From Psychrobacter celer (GTDB lineage Bacteria; Pseudomonadota; Gammaproteobacteria; Pseudomonadales; Moraxellaceae): a DNA stretch of 64,000 nucleotides. This document shows positions 32,957-43,800 of the stretch, piece by piece. The notes under the pieces are model-generated. The model was not told the DNA's origin. It was given only the letters and a program-made list of their open reading frames with translations, and searched no databases. The translations under genes were made by a program, and so were the position numbers. Each line of letters begins with the position of its first letter. Position 1 is the stretch's first letter. The stretch is taken from assembly GCF_016107555.1 (NCBI RefSeq), contig NZ_JABASU010000009.1, forward strand, positions 1 to 64,000. Direction: 5' to 3'.

Positions 32957-33793
32957 TTAAGTTTTTGGTGTCAAATACGCGTGGCGGAACTGAGTAGGCG
33001 ATATGCCTGTAAATTGCTTAAACTGGCGGCTAAAAGCACTGTGATCGCTGTAGCCGCAGTGCAATGATATCTGAGTCACTGACATTTCAGGATTAGCCAA
33101 TAACTTCACCGCATACTCCAAGCGTAGCTTTTGTACAAACTGCAGCGGCGACATACTGAGCACTGCCTTAAACGTTCGCTCTAGCTGCGACACGCTCAAA
33201 TTAGCCAGTTCCGCTAGCTGAGCCACATTGATTTTTTGATCGAGGTTAGCTCGTACAAACTGAGCAACTTCTGCCAAGCGAGCGTGTTTACGTAAAACAC
33301 GCTCATTATCTTCATCGATATCGACCGATATTCCAACCATCGCAACTATTTGTTGGTTGTTATTATAAATAGGCAGCTTATTGGTAATACACCACCCTAA
33401 TTGACCAGACGCATAACTGTGCAGCTCTAAGTTGTCGACAATCGACTTTCCCTCGCGCAATACCTTCATATCTTGCACCATATAGTCTTTGCCCTGATGA
33501 TGTGAAAACACCTCTTCTGTGGTGAAGCCTATAATGTCTGCATGCTTATTCAACTGACAACGTTTTAACAGCGTTCTGTTTGCCAGCTGGTAACGCGCCT
33601 GCTCATCTTTTACAAAAAAGACAATCTTGGTGAAATTGTCAATCAAAGGCAGCAATAGCGATATATTCCCAACAAATTCATCCATACTTTCTGGATAATA
33701 AGACGTAATACTCTCTTGTAGTGACATCACAAGTTCAGTGTTTTCATTTACTTCATCAAGCATAGCGCTTCCTTGTTCTATCAAGCTGAACAC
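32957..33793 (-). CDS. AraC-family regulator with PAS-like sensor domain
   Basis: 278 residues. The N-terminal part (about 40-155) looks like a PAS domain: KIVFFVKDEQARYQLANRTL, GFTTEEVFSHHQGKDYMVQD, WCITNKLPIYNNNQQIVAMV, GISVDIDE. The C-terminal AraC domain has two HTHs: KINVAQLAELANLSVSQLER and VTQISLHCGYSDHSAFSRQF, ending FTGISPTQFRHAY. It is divergent from the hydroxyproline operon with a 326-bp shared promoter region and is the likely activator of that operon. The PAS domain may sense the amino acid or an intermediate (inference). It may start at ATG 33793 or ATG 33763 (MLDEVNEN). Confidence 0.87.
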   Translation of the reverse strand: MFSLIEQGSAMLDEVNENTELVMSLQESITSYYPESMDEFVGNISLLLPLIDNFTKIVFFVKDEQARYQLANRTLLKRCQLNKHADIIGFTTEEVFSHHQGKDYMVQDMKVLREGKSIVDNLELHSYASGQLGWCITNKLPIYNNNQQIVAMVGISVDIDEDNERVLRKHARLAEVAQFVRANLDQKINVAQLAELANLSVSQLERTFKAVLSMSPLQFVQKLRLEYAVKLLANPEMSVTQISLHCGYSDHSAFSRQFKQFTGISPTQFRHAYLTPKT

Positions 33794-34119
33794 ACATATT
33801 GAACGTTAAAAAACTCTATACGCAATTACTCTCATATTCTATGACACAAAGCTTATATAACAGCATTTACTGACTATATTTATGAAAAAAAGTCATGTCT
33901 TATTTACTCCAAAAATATATTACAACCTTACTAGTGTACACCTGAATACTATGCAGAAATACGCATTTATCCATGAAAAAACAGCAAGACGCTCCATTCA
34001 AAAACGTCCATTCTATATATAGACCTTAGCAATTGCGGATTAATGGATGACTGCAAGCTATGCTTGCATTAGCTCTATTGCAAAACAATGGAATGTAACT
34101 TTTTCAAGGATGAATTAGG
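33794..34119. promoter_or_regulatory. Shared promoter region of araC and hydroxyproline operon
   Basis: 326 bp without a gene. It is AT-rich, with a perfect 7-3-7 palindrome at 34052-34068 (TGCAAGC-TAT-GCTTGCA) about 50 bp before the epimerase start, and CTATATATAG near 34013. The palindrome is a candidate operator. No MITE copy here. Confidence 0.5.
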
Positions 34120-35115
34120 ATGCCCGTCATGTCTTCTATATTATTTAACTTTAAAATTATCGACTCACATACTGGCGGTGAGCCTACTCGTATGGTCTAT
34201 GACGGCTTTCCTGAGCTGGTCGGTGAGACCATGCAAGATAAGCTGCATTATTTCAAACAAAACTTTGACCATCTGCGCCAAAGTATCATTCTAGAGCCAC
34301 GCGGCAATGATGTCCTTGTCGGTGCACTACTCCTTCCTGCAGCTGATCCTAAAGCCACAGCGGGCGTTATCTTTTTCAACAATGCTGGTTATTTAGGTAT
34401 GTGCGGGCACGGCACGATTGGTGTCGTCGCATCGCTGGCTTATCAACAAAAAATCACGACTGGCACACATTGGTTTGAGACCCCGGTGGGTTTAATCAAA
34501 ACAACCTTGCATGATGATGGCAGCTGTAGCATCCAAAACGTCCTTTCTTATCGTTACAAAAAACAAGTTGAGGTTCAAGTTCCTGAATTAGGCCTTACCC
34601 GTGGCGACATTGCCTGGGGTGGCAACTGGTTCTTTTTAGTCAGTGAGCATGGACAAGACATTCAAGCAAATAATGTCGAAAAACTGACTCAAGTAACCAT
34701 GCAAATTAAGCAAGCATTAATCACTGCTAACATCTCTGGCGAAAACGGCGGCGAGATTGACCATATCGAGCTGTTTGCCGATAGCAATGATGCTCAAGCA
34801 GATAGTAAAAACTTCGTCCTATGCCCAGGTGCGGCGTACGACCGCTCACCTTGCGGTACCGGCACCAGTGCCAAACTGGCCTGCCTTGCTGCTGACGATC
34901 TGTTAGCGCCTGGTCAAATCTGGCGCCAACAAAGTGTTGTTGGCAGCGTATTTACCGGCAGCTACCAATATGCCACTGATCTCAACAATACAGAGTCTAC
35001 AGCCTACCCTGAGCACACGATTATCCCAACCATCTGTGGTCATGCCCATGTCTGCGCCGAGACCACACTGATTGTACAAGAAGACGACCCATTCAAATGG
35101 GGCATTTCTTGCTAA
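34120..35115 (+). CDS. 4-Hydroxyproline epimerase (proline racemase family)
   Basis: 331 residues. Interconverts trans-4-hydroxy-L-proline and cis-4-hydroxy-D-proline with two cysteines: Cys95 in GMCGHGTIG and Cys245 in [11 protein letters not shown]. The N-terminal [11 protein letters not shown] substrate motif is present. In proline racemases both catalytic residues are also Cys, so the call rests on the downstream pathway genes as well. ATG 34120 has AAGGA at nine bases; ATG 34129 with AGGA at eight is equally possible. First gene of the five-gene hydroxyproline operon. Confidence 0.92.
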   Translation: MPVMSSILFNFKIIDSHTGGEPTRMVYDGFPELVGETMQDKLHYFKQNFDHLRQSIILEPRGNDVLVGALLLPAADPKATAGVIFFNNAGYLGMCGHGTIGVVASLAYQQKITTGTHWFETPVGLIKTTLHDDGSCSIQNVLSYRYKKQVEVQVPELGLTRGDIAWGGNWFFLVSEHGQDIQANNVEKLTQVTMQIKQALITANISGENGGEIDHIELFADSNDAQADSKNFVLCPGAAYDRSPCGTGTSAKLACLAADDLLAPGQIWRQQSVVGSVFTGSYQYATDLNNTESTAYPEHTIIPTICGHAHVCAETTLIVQEDDPFKWGISC

Positions 35116-35231
35116 ACACTTGTTATGTAATTATTAAGCAATTGCTAAAAAACTATTAAGCATATGCGAAACCACAGATAGCAATAAATTGGCCAGCCAA
35201 TGTTTATGCATGAGTATTATCGAGAGATCCT

Positions 35232-36479
35232 ATGAGCACCTCACACTTCGACATTCATATTATTGGTGGCGGCATTATCGGTCTTGCGACTGCGGTGACG
35301 TTACAAGCGCGAGGCACCAAGGTCGCATTACTCGACGCCAATGAAGTCGGTCAAGGCGCATCATTAGGTAACGCCGGTCATATCGCTGCCGAGCAGGTTT
35401 TTCCGATTGCCGATGCAAGTATGCTTCGCCATATCCCAGCCATGCTCTTTAACCCAACAGGGCCATTACGTATAGACTGGCGCTATCTGCCGCGCTTAAT
35501 GCCTTGGGCAATGCAATTGCTCATGAACATGCGCCCTGAGCCATTTGAGCGCATTCATCAGGCATTAATGACCCTTAATCAGAGCAGCATTCAAACTTGG
35601 CAGGATTTTGCTAATCAGTGGAAACTAAACGATTGGGTACATATTGAGGGCTCATTATTAACGGTTGAAAAACCCGTTAGCGTGTCGTTATTAACCGCAC
35701 ATGGCAACCGTCTTAACGAGATTGGTGTGGCAAATGAGTTACTCAGTCAAAAAGAGCTGTTGGCGCGTGAGCCTGCCTTACAAGATAACCAGTTGGCGGC
35801 GTTGTTCTTTCCAAATACCGGTCACATCACCAATCTAAAATCCGTCATGAAACAGCTTCACAGTACCTTTAGACAATTAGGGGGTCATACGATTGAACAT
35901 TGCCGTGTACTGGATGCAGCCGTGCATCCAGACGGTATTCGTCTAACCACCAGTCAAGGCGATATGACAGCATCTAAGGTCATGCTATCTGCCGGTGCTC
36001 ATTCAAAAACATTGGCGAGGAAACTCACTGGTGTGACGGTACCGTTAGATACCGAGCGTGGCTATCATCTAATGCTACCGCATGAGCCGCAGCGTTTGCA
36101 GATACCCGTATCCAGTATGGATCGGCGCTTTATTATGACACCGATGCAAAAGGGCTTGCGTTTGGCTGGCACTGTGGAATATGCAGGACTTGACGCGCCA
36201 GCAAATATGAGGCGAGCTCACATGTTATTGCAACAAGCGCAGCCCATGTTAAAAGCACCATTAAATGCAGCAGACAGTGTGCCTTGGATGGGTTTTCGAC
36301 CTTCAACAGCGGATTCACTACCCATCATAGATAGGATTGACAAGGTGTTTTTAAACTTCGGGCATCAGCATTTGGGCCTAACGCAAGCTGTCGTCAGCGC
36401 ACGCATGGTCGCGGAACTATATTTTAATGAGCCGCCTGTGATAGATCCAAAACCATATCGACTTAACCGTTTCAAATAA
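35232..36479 (+). CDS. FAD-dependent cis-4-hydroxy-D-proline dehydrogenase/oxidase
   Basis: 415 residues of the DadA/DAAO family. N-terminal FAD-binding GGGIIGLATAVTLQARG and an ASLGNAGHIAAEQ segment; C-terminal substrate domain with LDTERGYHLMLP and WMGFRPSTADSLPIIDRI and the GHQHLGLTQA FAD contact. In position and type it corresponds to the single-subunit HypO-like enzyme rather than the three-subunit LhpBEF of Pseudomonas. Expected reaction: cis-4-hydroxy-D-proline to 1-pyrroline-4-hydroxy-2-carboxylate. The substrate is inferred from the epimerase upstream and the deaminase downstream. The ribosome site is weak (GAGAGA). Confidence 0.87.
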   Translation: MSTSHFDIHIIGGGIIGLATAVTLQARGTKVALLDANEVGQGASLGNAGHIAAEQVFPIADASMLRHIPAMLFNPTGPLRIDWRYLPRLMPWAMQLLMNMRPEPFERIHQALMTLNQSSIQTWQDFANQWKLNDWVHIEGSLLTVEKPVSVSLLTAHGNRLNEIGVANELLSQKELLAREPALQDNQLAALFFPNTGHITNLKSVMKQLHSTFRQLGGHTIEHCRVLDAAVHPDGIRLTTSQGDMTASKVMLSAGAHSKTLARKLTGVTVPLDTERGYHLMLPHEPQRLQIPVSSMDRRFIMTPMQKGLRLAGTVEYAGLDAPANMRRAHMLLQQAQPMLKAPLNAADSVPWMGFRPSTADSLPIIDRIDKVFLNFGHQHLGLTQAVVSARMVAELYFNEPPVIDPKPYRLNRFK

Positions 36480-36570
36480 GCAGTTTATGACTGCCGTGTA
36501 GCAAGCAAAAAACCAACCGATTCAATATTGAATCACCATTATTTAAATCACTACTAACAAGGAAAGACTT

Positions 36571-37452
36571 ATGAATATTAATGGAATCTTAGTCCCAATC
36601 GTTACCCCATTTGACAATAACGGTAACGTTGATGCGCAAAAACTAACGGCACTGGTCGAAGCCTTTATCGATAAAGGCGTGTCAGGTATTGTCGCTTGCG
36701 GCACTACTGGTGAATACTACACGTTTTCGGCAGCTGAGCGTGAGTTGGTATTGACCACTATTGCTGAAGCTGCAAAAAATAAAGGTGCTGAAAACAAAGT
36801 CACTTTAATTGCTGGTATCAATAGCTTATCAACCGATCATTCTATTGAGCTTGCCGCACAAGCAAAAACCTTAGGTTATGACGGTCTCATGCTATCTGCG
36901 ACGCCTTATAGCTTACCTGAGCAAGATGGCATCATCGCTCACTTTGAAAAAGTGGCCGACGCCAGCGAGCTGCCAATCATCATGTACAACTTCCCGGATC
37001 GCGTCGGCGTTGCCATTGAATTTGACACGGTTGCTCATCTAGCCAAGCACCCTAACATCGTCGGCGTAAAAGAAAGTAGCGGCGACTTTAGCCATGCGCT
37101 ACGTATGCTACAAGCTGATTTTGATGACTTTGAAGTGGTCTGTGGCTGCGATGATCAACCCGTTGACTTCTTCTTTTGGGGCGCAAAAAGCTGGATCGCA
37201 GGCGCAGCAAACGTCTTTCCAGCCGAACAAGTTGCTCTGTTTGAGGCCACCCAGCAAGGCGACTGGGATAAAGCCAAGCAAATCATGAGTGAGATTTATC
37301 CTGCCATTCATTCTATGGAGTCTGGCAACTACAACCAAAAGGCCAAAGCGGGATGCTTAAACGGCACTATGGATGTTGGCTCAGTTCGCGTACCACTCAC
37401 GGACATGCCAGCAGATGAGAAATCAGAGTTTTTAGCATTGCTGTCTAAATAG
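36571..37452 (+). CDS. 1-Pyrroline-4-hydroxy-2-carboxylate deaminase (DapA family)
   Basis: 293-residue TIM-barrel class I aldolase-like enzyme. Schiff-base Lys167 in NIVGVKESSGDFS, catalytic Tyr in IIMYNFPDRVGV, and the N-terminal VPIVTPFDNNGNVD and CGTTGEYYTFS motifs. Within the DapA family, members in hydroxyproline clusters deaminate and dehydrate pyrroline-4-hydroxy-2-carboxylate to alpha-ketoglutarate semialdehyde; context favours that over dihydrodipicolinate synthase. AAGGAAAG precedes ATG 36571. Confidence 0.9.
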   Translation: MNINGILVPIVTPFDNNGNVDAQKLTALVEAFIDKGVSGIVACGTTGEYYTFSAAERELVLTTIAEAAKNKGAENKVTLIAGINSLSTDHSIELAAQAKTLGYDGLMLSATPYSLPEQDGIIAHFEKVADASELPIIMYNFPDRVGVAIEFDTVAHLAKHPNIVGVKESSGDFSHALRMLQADFDDFEVVCGCDDQPVDFFFWGAKSWIAGAANVFPAEQVALFEATQQGDWDKAKQIMSEIYPAIHSMESGNYNQKAKAGCLNGTMDVGSVRVPLTDMPADEKSEFLALLSK

Positions 37453-37551
37453 CACTCAGCTTAGTAAAAGGACTGTTAAGGATAACCAACGCTAAATTTG
37501 ATGCCTTAGTTAAACTGACGGCATCAAATTTAGCAGACAAGGATTAGAAAA

Positions 37552-39048
37552 ATGAGCACTAAAGAACAAATCACTAAAGAGCAAGTATTCGAGCAAGCAA
37601 AACAACAAAAGCTATGGGCGGGTCACTTAATCGCCGCCGAAAATCTATCAACAGAGACCTTAGACAATTACACGCCTATTGATAACAGCGTCATCGGTCA
37701 AATCGCCTCAGGTAACGCCGATGATGTTGACATTGCCGTCAAGGTCGCACGCGACAGCTTTGAGAATGGCGAATGGCGACGTCTAGCACCAGCTGAGCGT
37801 AAAGCCATCATGCAGCGCTGGTGTGCGCTCATGCACGAACATAGCGAGGAACTTGCAGCATTAGATTGTGTGGATGCGGGCAAACCCATTACTGAATGCC
37901 TAAATACCGATATCCCAGCGACCATTGAGACTTTTGAATGGTACGCCGAGGCCGCTGATAAAGTTTTCGGTAAAGTCGCTCCAACTGGCAGCGCCGCTTT
38001 AGCTCTCATCGTACAAGAGCCTATTGGCGTCGTCGGTGCGGTGTTACCTTGGAACTTTCCAGCCCAAATGTACGCTTGGAAAGTCGCCCCTGCTCTCATC
38101 TCAGGCAACTCCGTCATTGTCAAACCCGCTGAGCTGACCTCCCTATCCGCCTACCGTTTAACCGAGCTTGCCTACGAAGCTGGCGTGCCAAAAGAAGCCT
38201 TACAGCTGGTCTGTGGTCTTGGGGAAAATGTCGGTGCAGCACTCGGTCAGCATATGGATGTCGACATGGTGTCATTCACTGGCTCAACAGAAGTCGGACG
38301 TCTGTTCTTACAATACGCGGCACAAAGCAACTTAAAGGAAATCGTCTTAGAGTGCGGCGGCAAGAGCCCGCAAGTCGTCTTTGATGACGCTGTACTTGAT
38401 GACGCCGCCATCAACGACATCTTGTCTGCAGCGTTTTGGAACATGAGTGAAAACTGTAGCTGCGGATCACGTTTGATCGTACATAGCAGCCAAAAAGCAG
38501 CTTTACTTGAAAAACTTAAAGAAGGTCTAAAAGACTGGAAAGTTGGCTCACCTTATGATTCAAGTACTGCCATTGGCCCGATGATCGAAAAAGCACATTT
38601 CGACAAGGTGAGTCATTATCTACAAACCACCAAAGATGAAGGCGCAACGCTTGTTGCAGGAGGCAACATCCATTCAGAATTGGGCAGCGGTTGGTATGTC
38701 GAGCCTACTATTTTTGACAATGTCAGCCCCGACATGACTTTGTTTAATGAAGAGGTATTTGGTCCCATCCTTGCCGTCACTAGCTTCGAGACTGAAGAAG
38801 AAGCCATTAGTCTTGCCAATCAGTCTAGCTATGGTTTGGCGGCGTCATTTTATACTCAAAACATCAAGCGCGCGTATCGAGTCGCTTCAGCCATCAAAGC
38901 GGGCACTGTCTCTATCAATGGCTTTTCAGAAGGCGATATCACAACGCCATTTGGCGGCTATAAACAGTCAGGATTCGGCGGACGTGATAACGGTCTAGAA
39001 GCGTTAGAGCAATACACACAGACTAAGACTATTTGGGTGGTCAATTAA
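37552..39048 (+). CDS. Aldehyde dehydrogenase, likely alpha-ketoglutarate semialdehyde dehydrogenase
   Basis: 498 residues of the PuuC/KauB-like ALDH group. The cofactor loop is at VLPWNFPAQMYAWKVAPAL and FTGSTEVGR; general base Glu in VLECGGKSPQV; nucleophile Cys about residue 302 in SENCSCGSRLIVH; C-terminal EEVFGPILAV and FGGYKQSGFGGRDNG. By place in the operon it should oxidise alpha-ketoglutarate semialdehyde to alpha-ketoglutarate. The sequence alone would also allow gamma-glutamyl-gamma-aminobutyraldehyde as substrate. RBS AAGGA lies 10 bases before ATG. Confidence 0.88.
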   Translation: MSTKEQITKEQVFEQAKQQKLWAGHLIAAENLSTETLDNYTPIDNSVIGQIASGNADDVDIAVKVARDSFENGEWRRLAPAERKAIMQRWCALMHEHSEELAALDCVDAGKPITECLNTDIPATIETFEWYAEAADKVFGKVAPTGSAALALIVQEPIGVVGAVLPWNFPAQMYAWKVAPALISGNSVIVKPAELTSLSAYRLTELAYEAGVPKEALQLVCGLGENVGAALGQHMDVDMVSFTGSTEVGRLFLQYAAQSNLKEIVLECGGKSPQVVFDDAVLDDAAINDILSAAFWNMSENCSCGSRLIVHSSQKAALLEKLKEGLKDWKVGSPYDSSTAIGPMIEKAHFDKVSHYLQTTKDEGATLVAGGNIHSELGSGWYVEPTIFDNVSPDMTLFNEEVFGPILAVTSFETEEEAISLANQSSYGLAASFYTQNIKRAYRVASAIKAGTVSINGFSEGDITTPFGGYKQSGFGGRDNGLEALEQYTQTKTIWVVN

Positions 39049-39151
39049 TAGAGATTCGCAACACGTACGGTCATATTAACGCGCTTAATGTGACCGTATT
39101 TCATATCAAAACAATTGAATTCTTTAGTCAAACTTACAAGGAAGTAAGGTC

Positions 39152-40600
39152 ATGGAAGCAATTATTAACGCCATAGTCGGCTATATCTGGAGTGATGCGT
39201 TAGTTTATTTGGCACTCGGTGTCGGTATTTATTTTACAATTATGACCCGCGGTGTACAGTTCCGCCATTTTAAAGAGATGATCAAGTTATTATTTGACAA
39301 GCAAACTTCAAATAGAGGTATTAGCTCATTCCAAGCCTTTTGTATGGCGTTGTCGGGTCGTATTGGTGTTGGTAACATTGCTGGGGTTGCCACGGCCATC
39401 GCAGCTGGCGGACCTGGAGCTGTATTTTGGATGATTGTGATGGGGCTGCTGGGCGGTGCAAGTGCCTTTATTGAATCCACTCTTGCGCAGGTATACAAAG
39501 ACGATGTGGATGGTCAGTACCGTGGTGGTTCGCCATTTTATATTGAGCGCGGCCTTAAGATGAAGCCTTTTGCTATTGTCGTTGCTGCCGTTACTTGTCT
39601 GTCTTATGGCGTATTGGTTCCCGGCGTTCAAGCCAATACCATCGCTGACTCCTTTCAGACCGCTTTTAATATCCCCTCTTCGGTGACTGGTATAATCATT
39701 GTGGCGCTATTGGCCATTATTATATTTGGTGGCGTAAAACGCATTGCCAGCTTTGCTGCTACAGTGGTACCTTTTATGGCGATTGGTTATATTTTAATGA
39801 TGGTCATCGTCTTAGCCTTTAATGCATCCAACATACCTGCCATGTTTGCCCTTATCTTCAAGAGCGCCTTTGGAATGGACGCTGTCTTTGGCGGCATCGT
39901 TGGTACTGCTATTTCTTGGGGCGTACGCCGCGCGGTATTCTCCAACGTCGCCGGTGCTGGCGAGGCGACTTTTAGCTCCGCTGCTGCTGAAGTATCACAC
40001 CCTGCCAAGCAAGGTTTGGTGCAGGGCTTTTCGATTTATATTGACACCGTTCTCGTCTGTACTGCGACCGCACTGATGATCTTATCTACAGGTATGTACA
40101 ATGTCATTCCGGCAGAGGGCATGACGTTGGTTGAAAACATGCCAGGTGTGGCCGCTGGTACCGCATTTACACAAGCGGCAGTATCAACCGTATTTAGCCA
40201 GTATGGCAGTGGCTTTGTGGCCATTGCTATCTTCCTATTTGCTTTTACCTGCTTGATAGCTTATTACTACATTGCTGAAACTACTCTTGTCTATTTAGAT
40301 AGCAAGCTGCGTTATCCTGTATTAAGGCCAATACTAAAAATTGTATTTTTGATCATCTGCTTTGCTGGTAGTGTGCAATCAATCGGCATGATGTGGGCAC
40401 TTGGTGATATTGGCTTCGGTAGTATGTGTTACTTAAACTTCATTGCTATCCTACTGCTTAGCAAAACCGCATTAAAAGTTCTAAAAGACTACGATGAACA
40501 GAAAAAATTAGGACTTGATCCAATGTTTGATCCTAGAAAAGTAGGTATCGAAAACGCAGATTTCTGGATAGAGTATAGTGATAAGTACGGTAAGCGTTAA
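39152..40600 (+). CDS. AGCS-family sodium:amino acid symporter
   Basis: 482 residues, about ten membrane helices. Alanine/glycine:cation symporter signatures: RGVQFRHFKEM, SFQAFCMALSGRIGVGNIAG, GAVFWMIVMGLLGGASAFIE, and VPFMAIGYILMM. Family members import Ala/Gly with Na+; as the last gene of the hydroxyproline operon this one probably imports hydroxyproline (inference). AAGGAAGTAAGG precedes the ATG. A strong terminator follows. Confidence 0.93.
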   Translation: MEAIINAIVGYIWSDALVYLALGVGIYFTIMTRGVQFRHFKEMIKLLFDKQTSNRGISSFQAFCMALSGRIGVGNIAGVATAIAAGGPGAVFWMIVMGLLGGASAFIESTLAQVYKDDVDGQYRGGSPFYIERGLKMKPFAIVVAAVTCLSYGVLVPGVQANTIADSFQTAFNIPSSVTGIIIVALLAIIIFGGVKRIASFAATVVPFMAIGYILMMVIVLAFNASNIPAMFALIFKSAFGMDAVFGGIVGTAISWGVRRAVFSNVAGAGEATFSSAAAEVSHPAKQGLVQGFSIYIDTVLVCTATALMILSTGMYNVIPAEGMTLVENMPGVAAGTAFTQAAVSTVFSQYGSGFVAIAIFLFAFTCLIAYYYIAETTLVYLDSKLRYPVLRPILKIVFLIICFAGSVQSIGMMWALGDIGFGSMCYLNFIAILLLSKTALKVLKDYDEQKKLGLDPMFDPRKVGIENADFWIEYSDKYGKR

Positions 40601-40633
40601 GTATTGGTAAAAAACCTCGTTTTACTTCCTCTC

Positions 40634-40671
40634 AAAGCCTTTTATATCAGCATAGTATAAAAGGCTTTTTT
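40634..40671 (+). terminator. Terminator of the hydroxyproline operon
   Basis: 13-bp perfect stem AAAGCCTTTTATA / TATAAAAGGCTTT followed by further T. 33 bp after the symporter stop. Confidence 0.9.
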
Positions 40672-40760
40672 CATATCAGCACCTGCCAGCAAAGACAGGC
40701 TGTTTCTTATGGCCCCCACCGAAGCTATAGCTGTCAACAGCAAATAATGCTATGATGTCC

Positions 40761-40774
40761 TGCTCAATTGAGCA
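40761..40774. promoter_or_regulatory. 14-bp palindrome upstream of dnaE
   Basis: TGCTCAATTGAGCA, perfect palindrome 100 bp before the dnaE start. Possible operator; no regulator is suggested by the sequence. Confidence 0.3.
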
Positions 40775-40873
40775 TTTGCGACAAAGGCTTTTACGGCCTA
40801 AACTTCCCATGTAAACCACGCAAAATCCGCTAATAAAACCTATTGTTATTGACCGCACCAATAAGAGTCCTCT

Positions 40874-43800
40874 ATGGCATTTGTACACCTTGGCATTCAC
40901 AGCGAATACTCCATCACTGATTCTATCGTGCGCATAAAGCCGCTTATTAAAGCGGCGGCAGCTGATAATCAGCGTGCGCTGGCGTTGACCGACCTCTCCA
41001 ATCTGTACGCGACGGTGAAGTTTTATCGCGCTTGTCTTGGCGCTGGCATCAAGCCCATCATCGGCAGCGAAGTTATCATAGATGATGAAGACACTAGGCT
41101 AACGCTGCTGGCCATGGACAACGAAGGCTATCAAAACATCACTCGTATCGTCTCGCTGGGCTTCACCGAGGGCCGCGCTGATCCTGACAATCATGGCACC
41201 CCTGTCATCAAGCGCCGTCATATCTTAGAGCACGCAGCGGGCGTTATTGTCTTGTTTGGCGAAAAATCAGACGTCGGTCATGCGCTAGTCAGCTCTATGC
41301 CAGAAAATGCCGACGTGCTGATCACAGAATGGCAGGCGCATTTTGCTGATCGCTTGTACTTTGCGATCAAGCGCACCAACCGCTCAGGCGAAGACGCTTT
41401 TATCAAAGCGGCTATCCACGCTGGTGCCAAGCATCAACTGCCCATTATCGCCCACAATGACGTGCGGTTTTTGGAGCAAGAGGACTTCGATGCTCACGAA
41501 GCCCGCGTCTGTATCGCAGGCTCGTACGTACTGGCTGACCCTAACCGTCCGCGCTTGTATTCAGATGAGCAGTATCTAAAAACCCAAGACCAAATGGCGC
41601 AACTGTTTGCCGATATTCCGCAGGTGGTCGACAATACCATCCGCCTAGCCACTCGCTGTAATGTGACACTGACGCTAGGCATCAACGTGTTGCCTGACTT
41701 TCCTGTGCCAGAGGGCGAGACCATTGAGTCTTTTTTTCGGGCAGAATCACAGCGCGGTCTTAATCACCGATTGGACAAGCTGTTTCCTGTGGAAGCGCGT
41801 GACGAGAGCTGGAGCGACTTTCGTAAGCAGTACGATGAGCGCCTAGAGTATGAGCTCGATATTATTTTGTCTATGGGGTTCCCCGGTTACTTCTTAATCG
41901 TTATGGACTTTATCCGCTGGGCCAAGGCCAATGGCGTCCCTGTGGGGCCAGGACGCGGCTCTGGTGCCGGCTCTTTGGTTGCGTATGCGCTCAACATTAC
42001 CGATCTCGACCCCATTCATTACGACCTATTATTCGAGCGCTTCTTGAACCCTGAACGTGTCTCTATGCCCGATTTCGATATTGACTTTTGTATCGAAGGT
42101 CGCGACCGTGTCATCGATTATGTGGCGCAAACTTACGGCCGTGAAGCGGTCTCACAGATCATCACCTTTGGTACCATGGCGGCAAAAGCGGTGGTGCGTG
42201 ATGTGGCGCGGGTACAAAGCAAGTCATACTTTTTGGCCAATAAAATCTCTAAATTGATTCCGAAAACACCTGGCATCACCTTGTCTCAAGCACTCGAGCA
42301 AGAACCGCAGCTCAAAGACTTAATCTCCAATCCTGATAACATGGATTATGAAGATGCCATCGAGATTTGGGAGATGGCGGTCAAATTAGAGGGCGTGTGC
42401 CGCAACGTCGGCAAGCATGCCGGTGGTGTCCTCATAGCCCCGCATAAAATCACTGACTTTAGCGCCATTTACTGTGACGATGAGGGTCATCGTGTCAGTC
42501 AGTTTGATAAAGACGATGTCGAAGATGTCGGTCTGGTAAAATTTGACTTTTTGGGCTTGCGTAACTTAACCGTCATTAATGCTGCGGTAGAAAACATCAA
42601 CCAACGCCGCGCACGCGAAGGCAAAGACGCGCTGGTACTAGAAGATTTACCGTTAGATGACAAAAAAACCTACAAACTCTTGCAAGAAGCAAAGACCACA
42701 GCCGTCTTTCAGCTAGAGAGTATGGGTATGAAAAAATACTTGGCTAAGCTGCAACCGACCAACATCGAAGACGTCATCGCCATGTGTGCCCTCTACCGTC
42801 CCGGCCCTCTCGATGCCGGCATGGTAGAGATGTACATTGACCGTAAGCATGGCCGCGAAGAGGTCATTTATGACCATCCCAACCTCGAGCCAATTTTGCA
42901 AAACACCAACGGCGTTATTGTCTATCAAGAGCAAGTAATGCAGATCTCGCAGGTAATGGCCGGTTACAGTCTCGGCGGCGCGGATATGCTACGCCGCGCC
43001 ATGGGTAAGAAAAAACCTGAAGAGATGGCCAAACAGCGTGATATTTTTGTCACGGGTGCCACCGCGCAAGGCATCGATGAAGCAACGTCAGGCGGCGTCT
43101 TTGACTTGATGGAAAAATTTGCCGGTTATGGTTTTAACCGCTCGCATTCCGCTGCGTATGGCGTCCTTGCTTATCAGACCGCTTATCTCAAGCAGTACTA
43201 CCCTGCCGAATTTATGGCTGCGGTACTGACATCCGATATGAACAACACCGACAACGTGGTGTTCTTTATCAATGACTGCCGTGAAAACTTTGGATTGACT
43301 GTAGACAATCCATCGGTAAACCGCAGTGAGTGGCACTTTGTCGCTGATACACCGACCAATATTATTTATGGACTTGGCGCGATTAAAGGCGTCGGTGAAG
43401 GTGCGGTGGAGTCTATCGTCGATGCGCGCAGCCGCGGTGGGCCGTTTAAAGACTTATATGACTTCTGCCGCCGCGTTGATATCAAAAAAGTCAATAAACG
43501 TACGCTTGAGGCATTGGTCAGTGCTGGCTGTTTTGATGACTTTGCCGCGACGTTGCGACCAGACTTACCAAGCGATGCCGCCTACGAGATTCGCGGCGCG
43601 CTGATGAGTCAGCTGCCAAGCGCGGTACAGGCCGCGGAGCAAGACCGCCAAAACAATGAGCTTGGCATGATGGACTTGTTTGGCGAGATGGACGGTGTGG
43701 TCGCCGCCCCACCGCTCAAAATGACGCCAGAGCTGATCTGGGGTGACAAGCATCGCCTCAAAGCAGAAAAAAACACATTAGGGCTATACCTAACTGGGCA

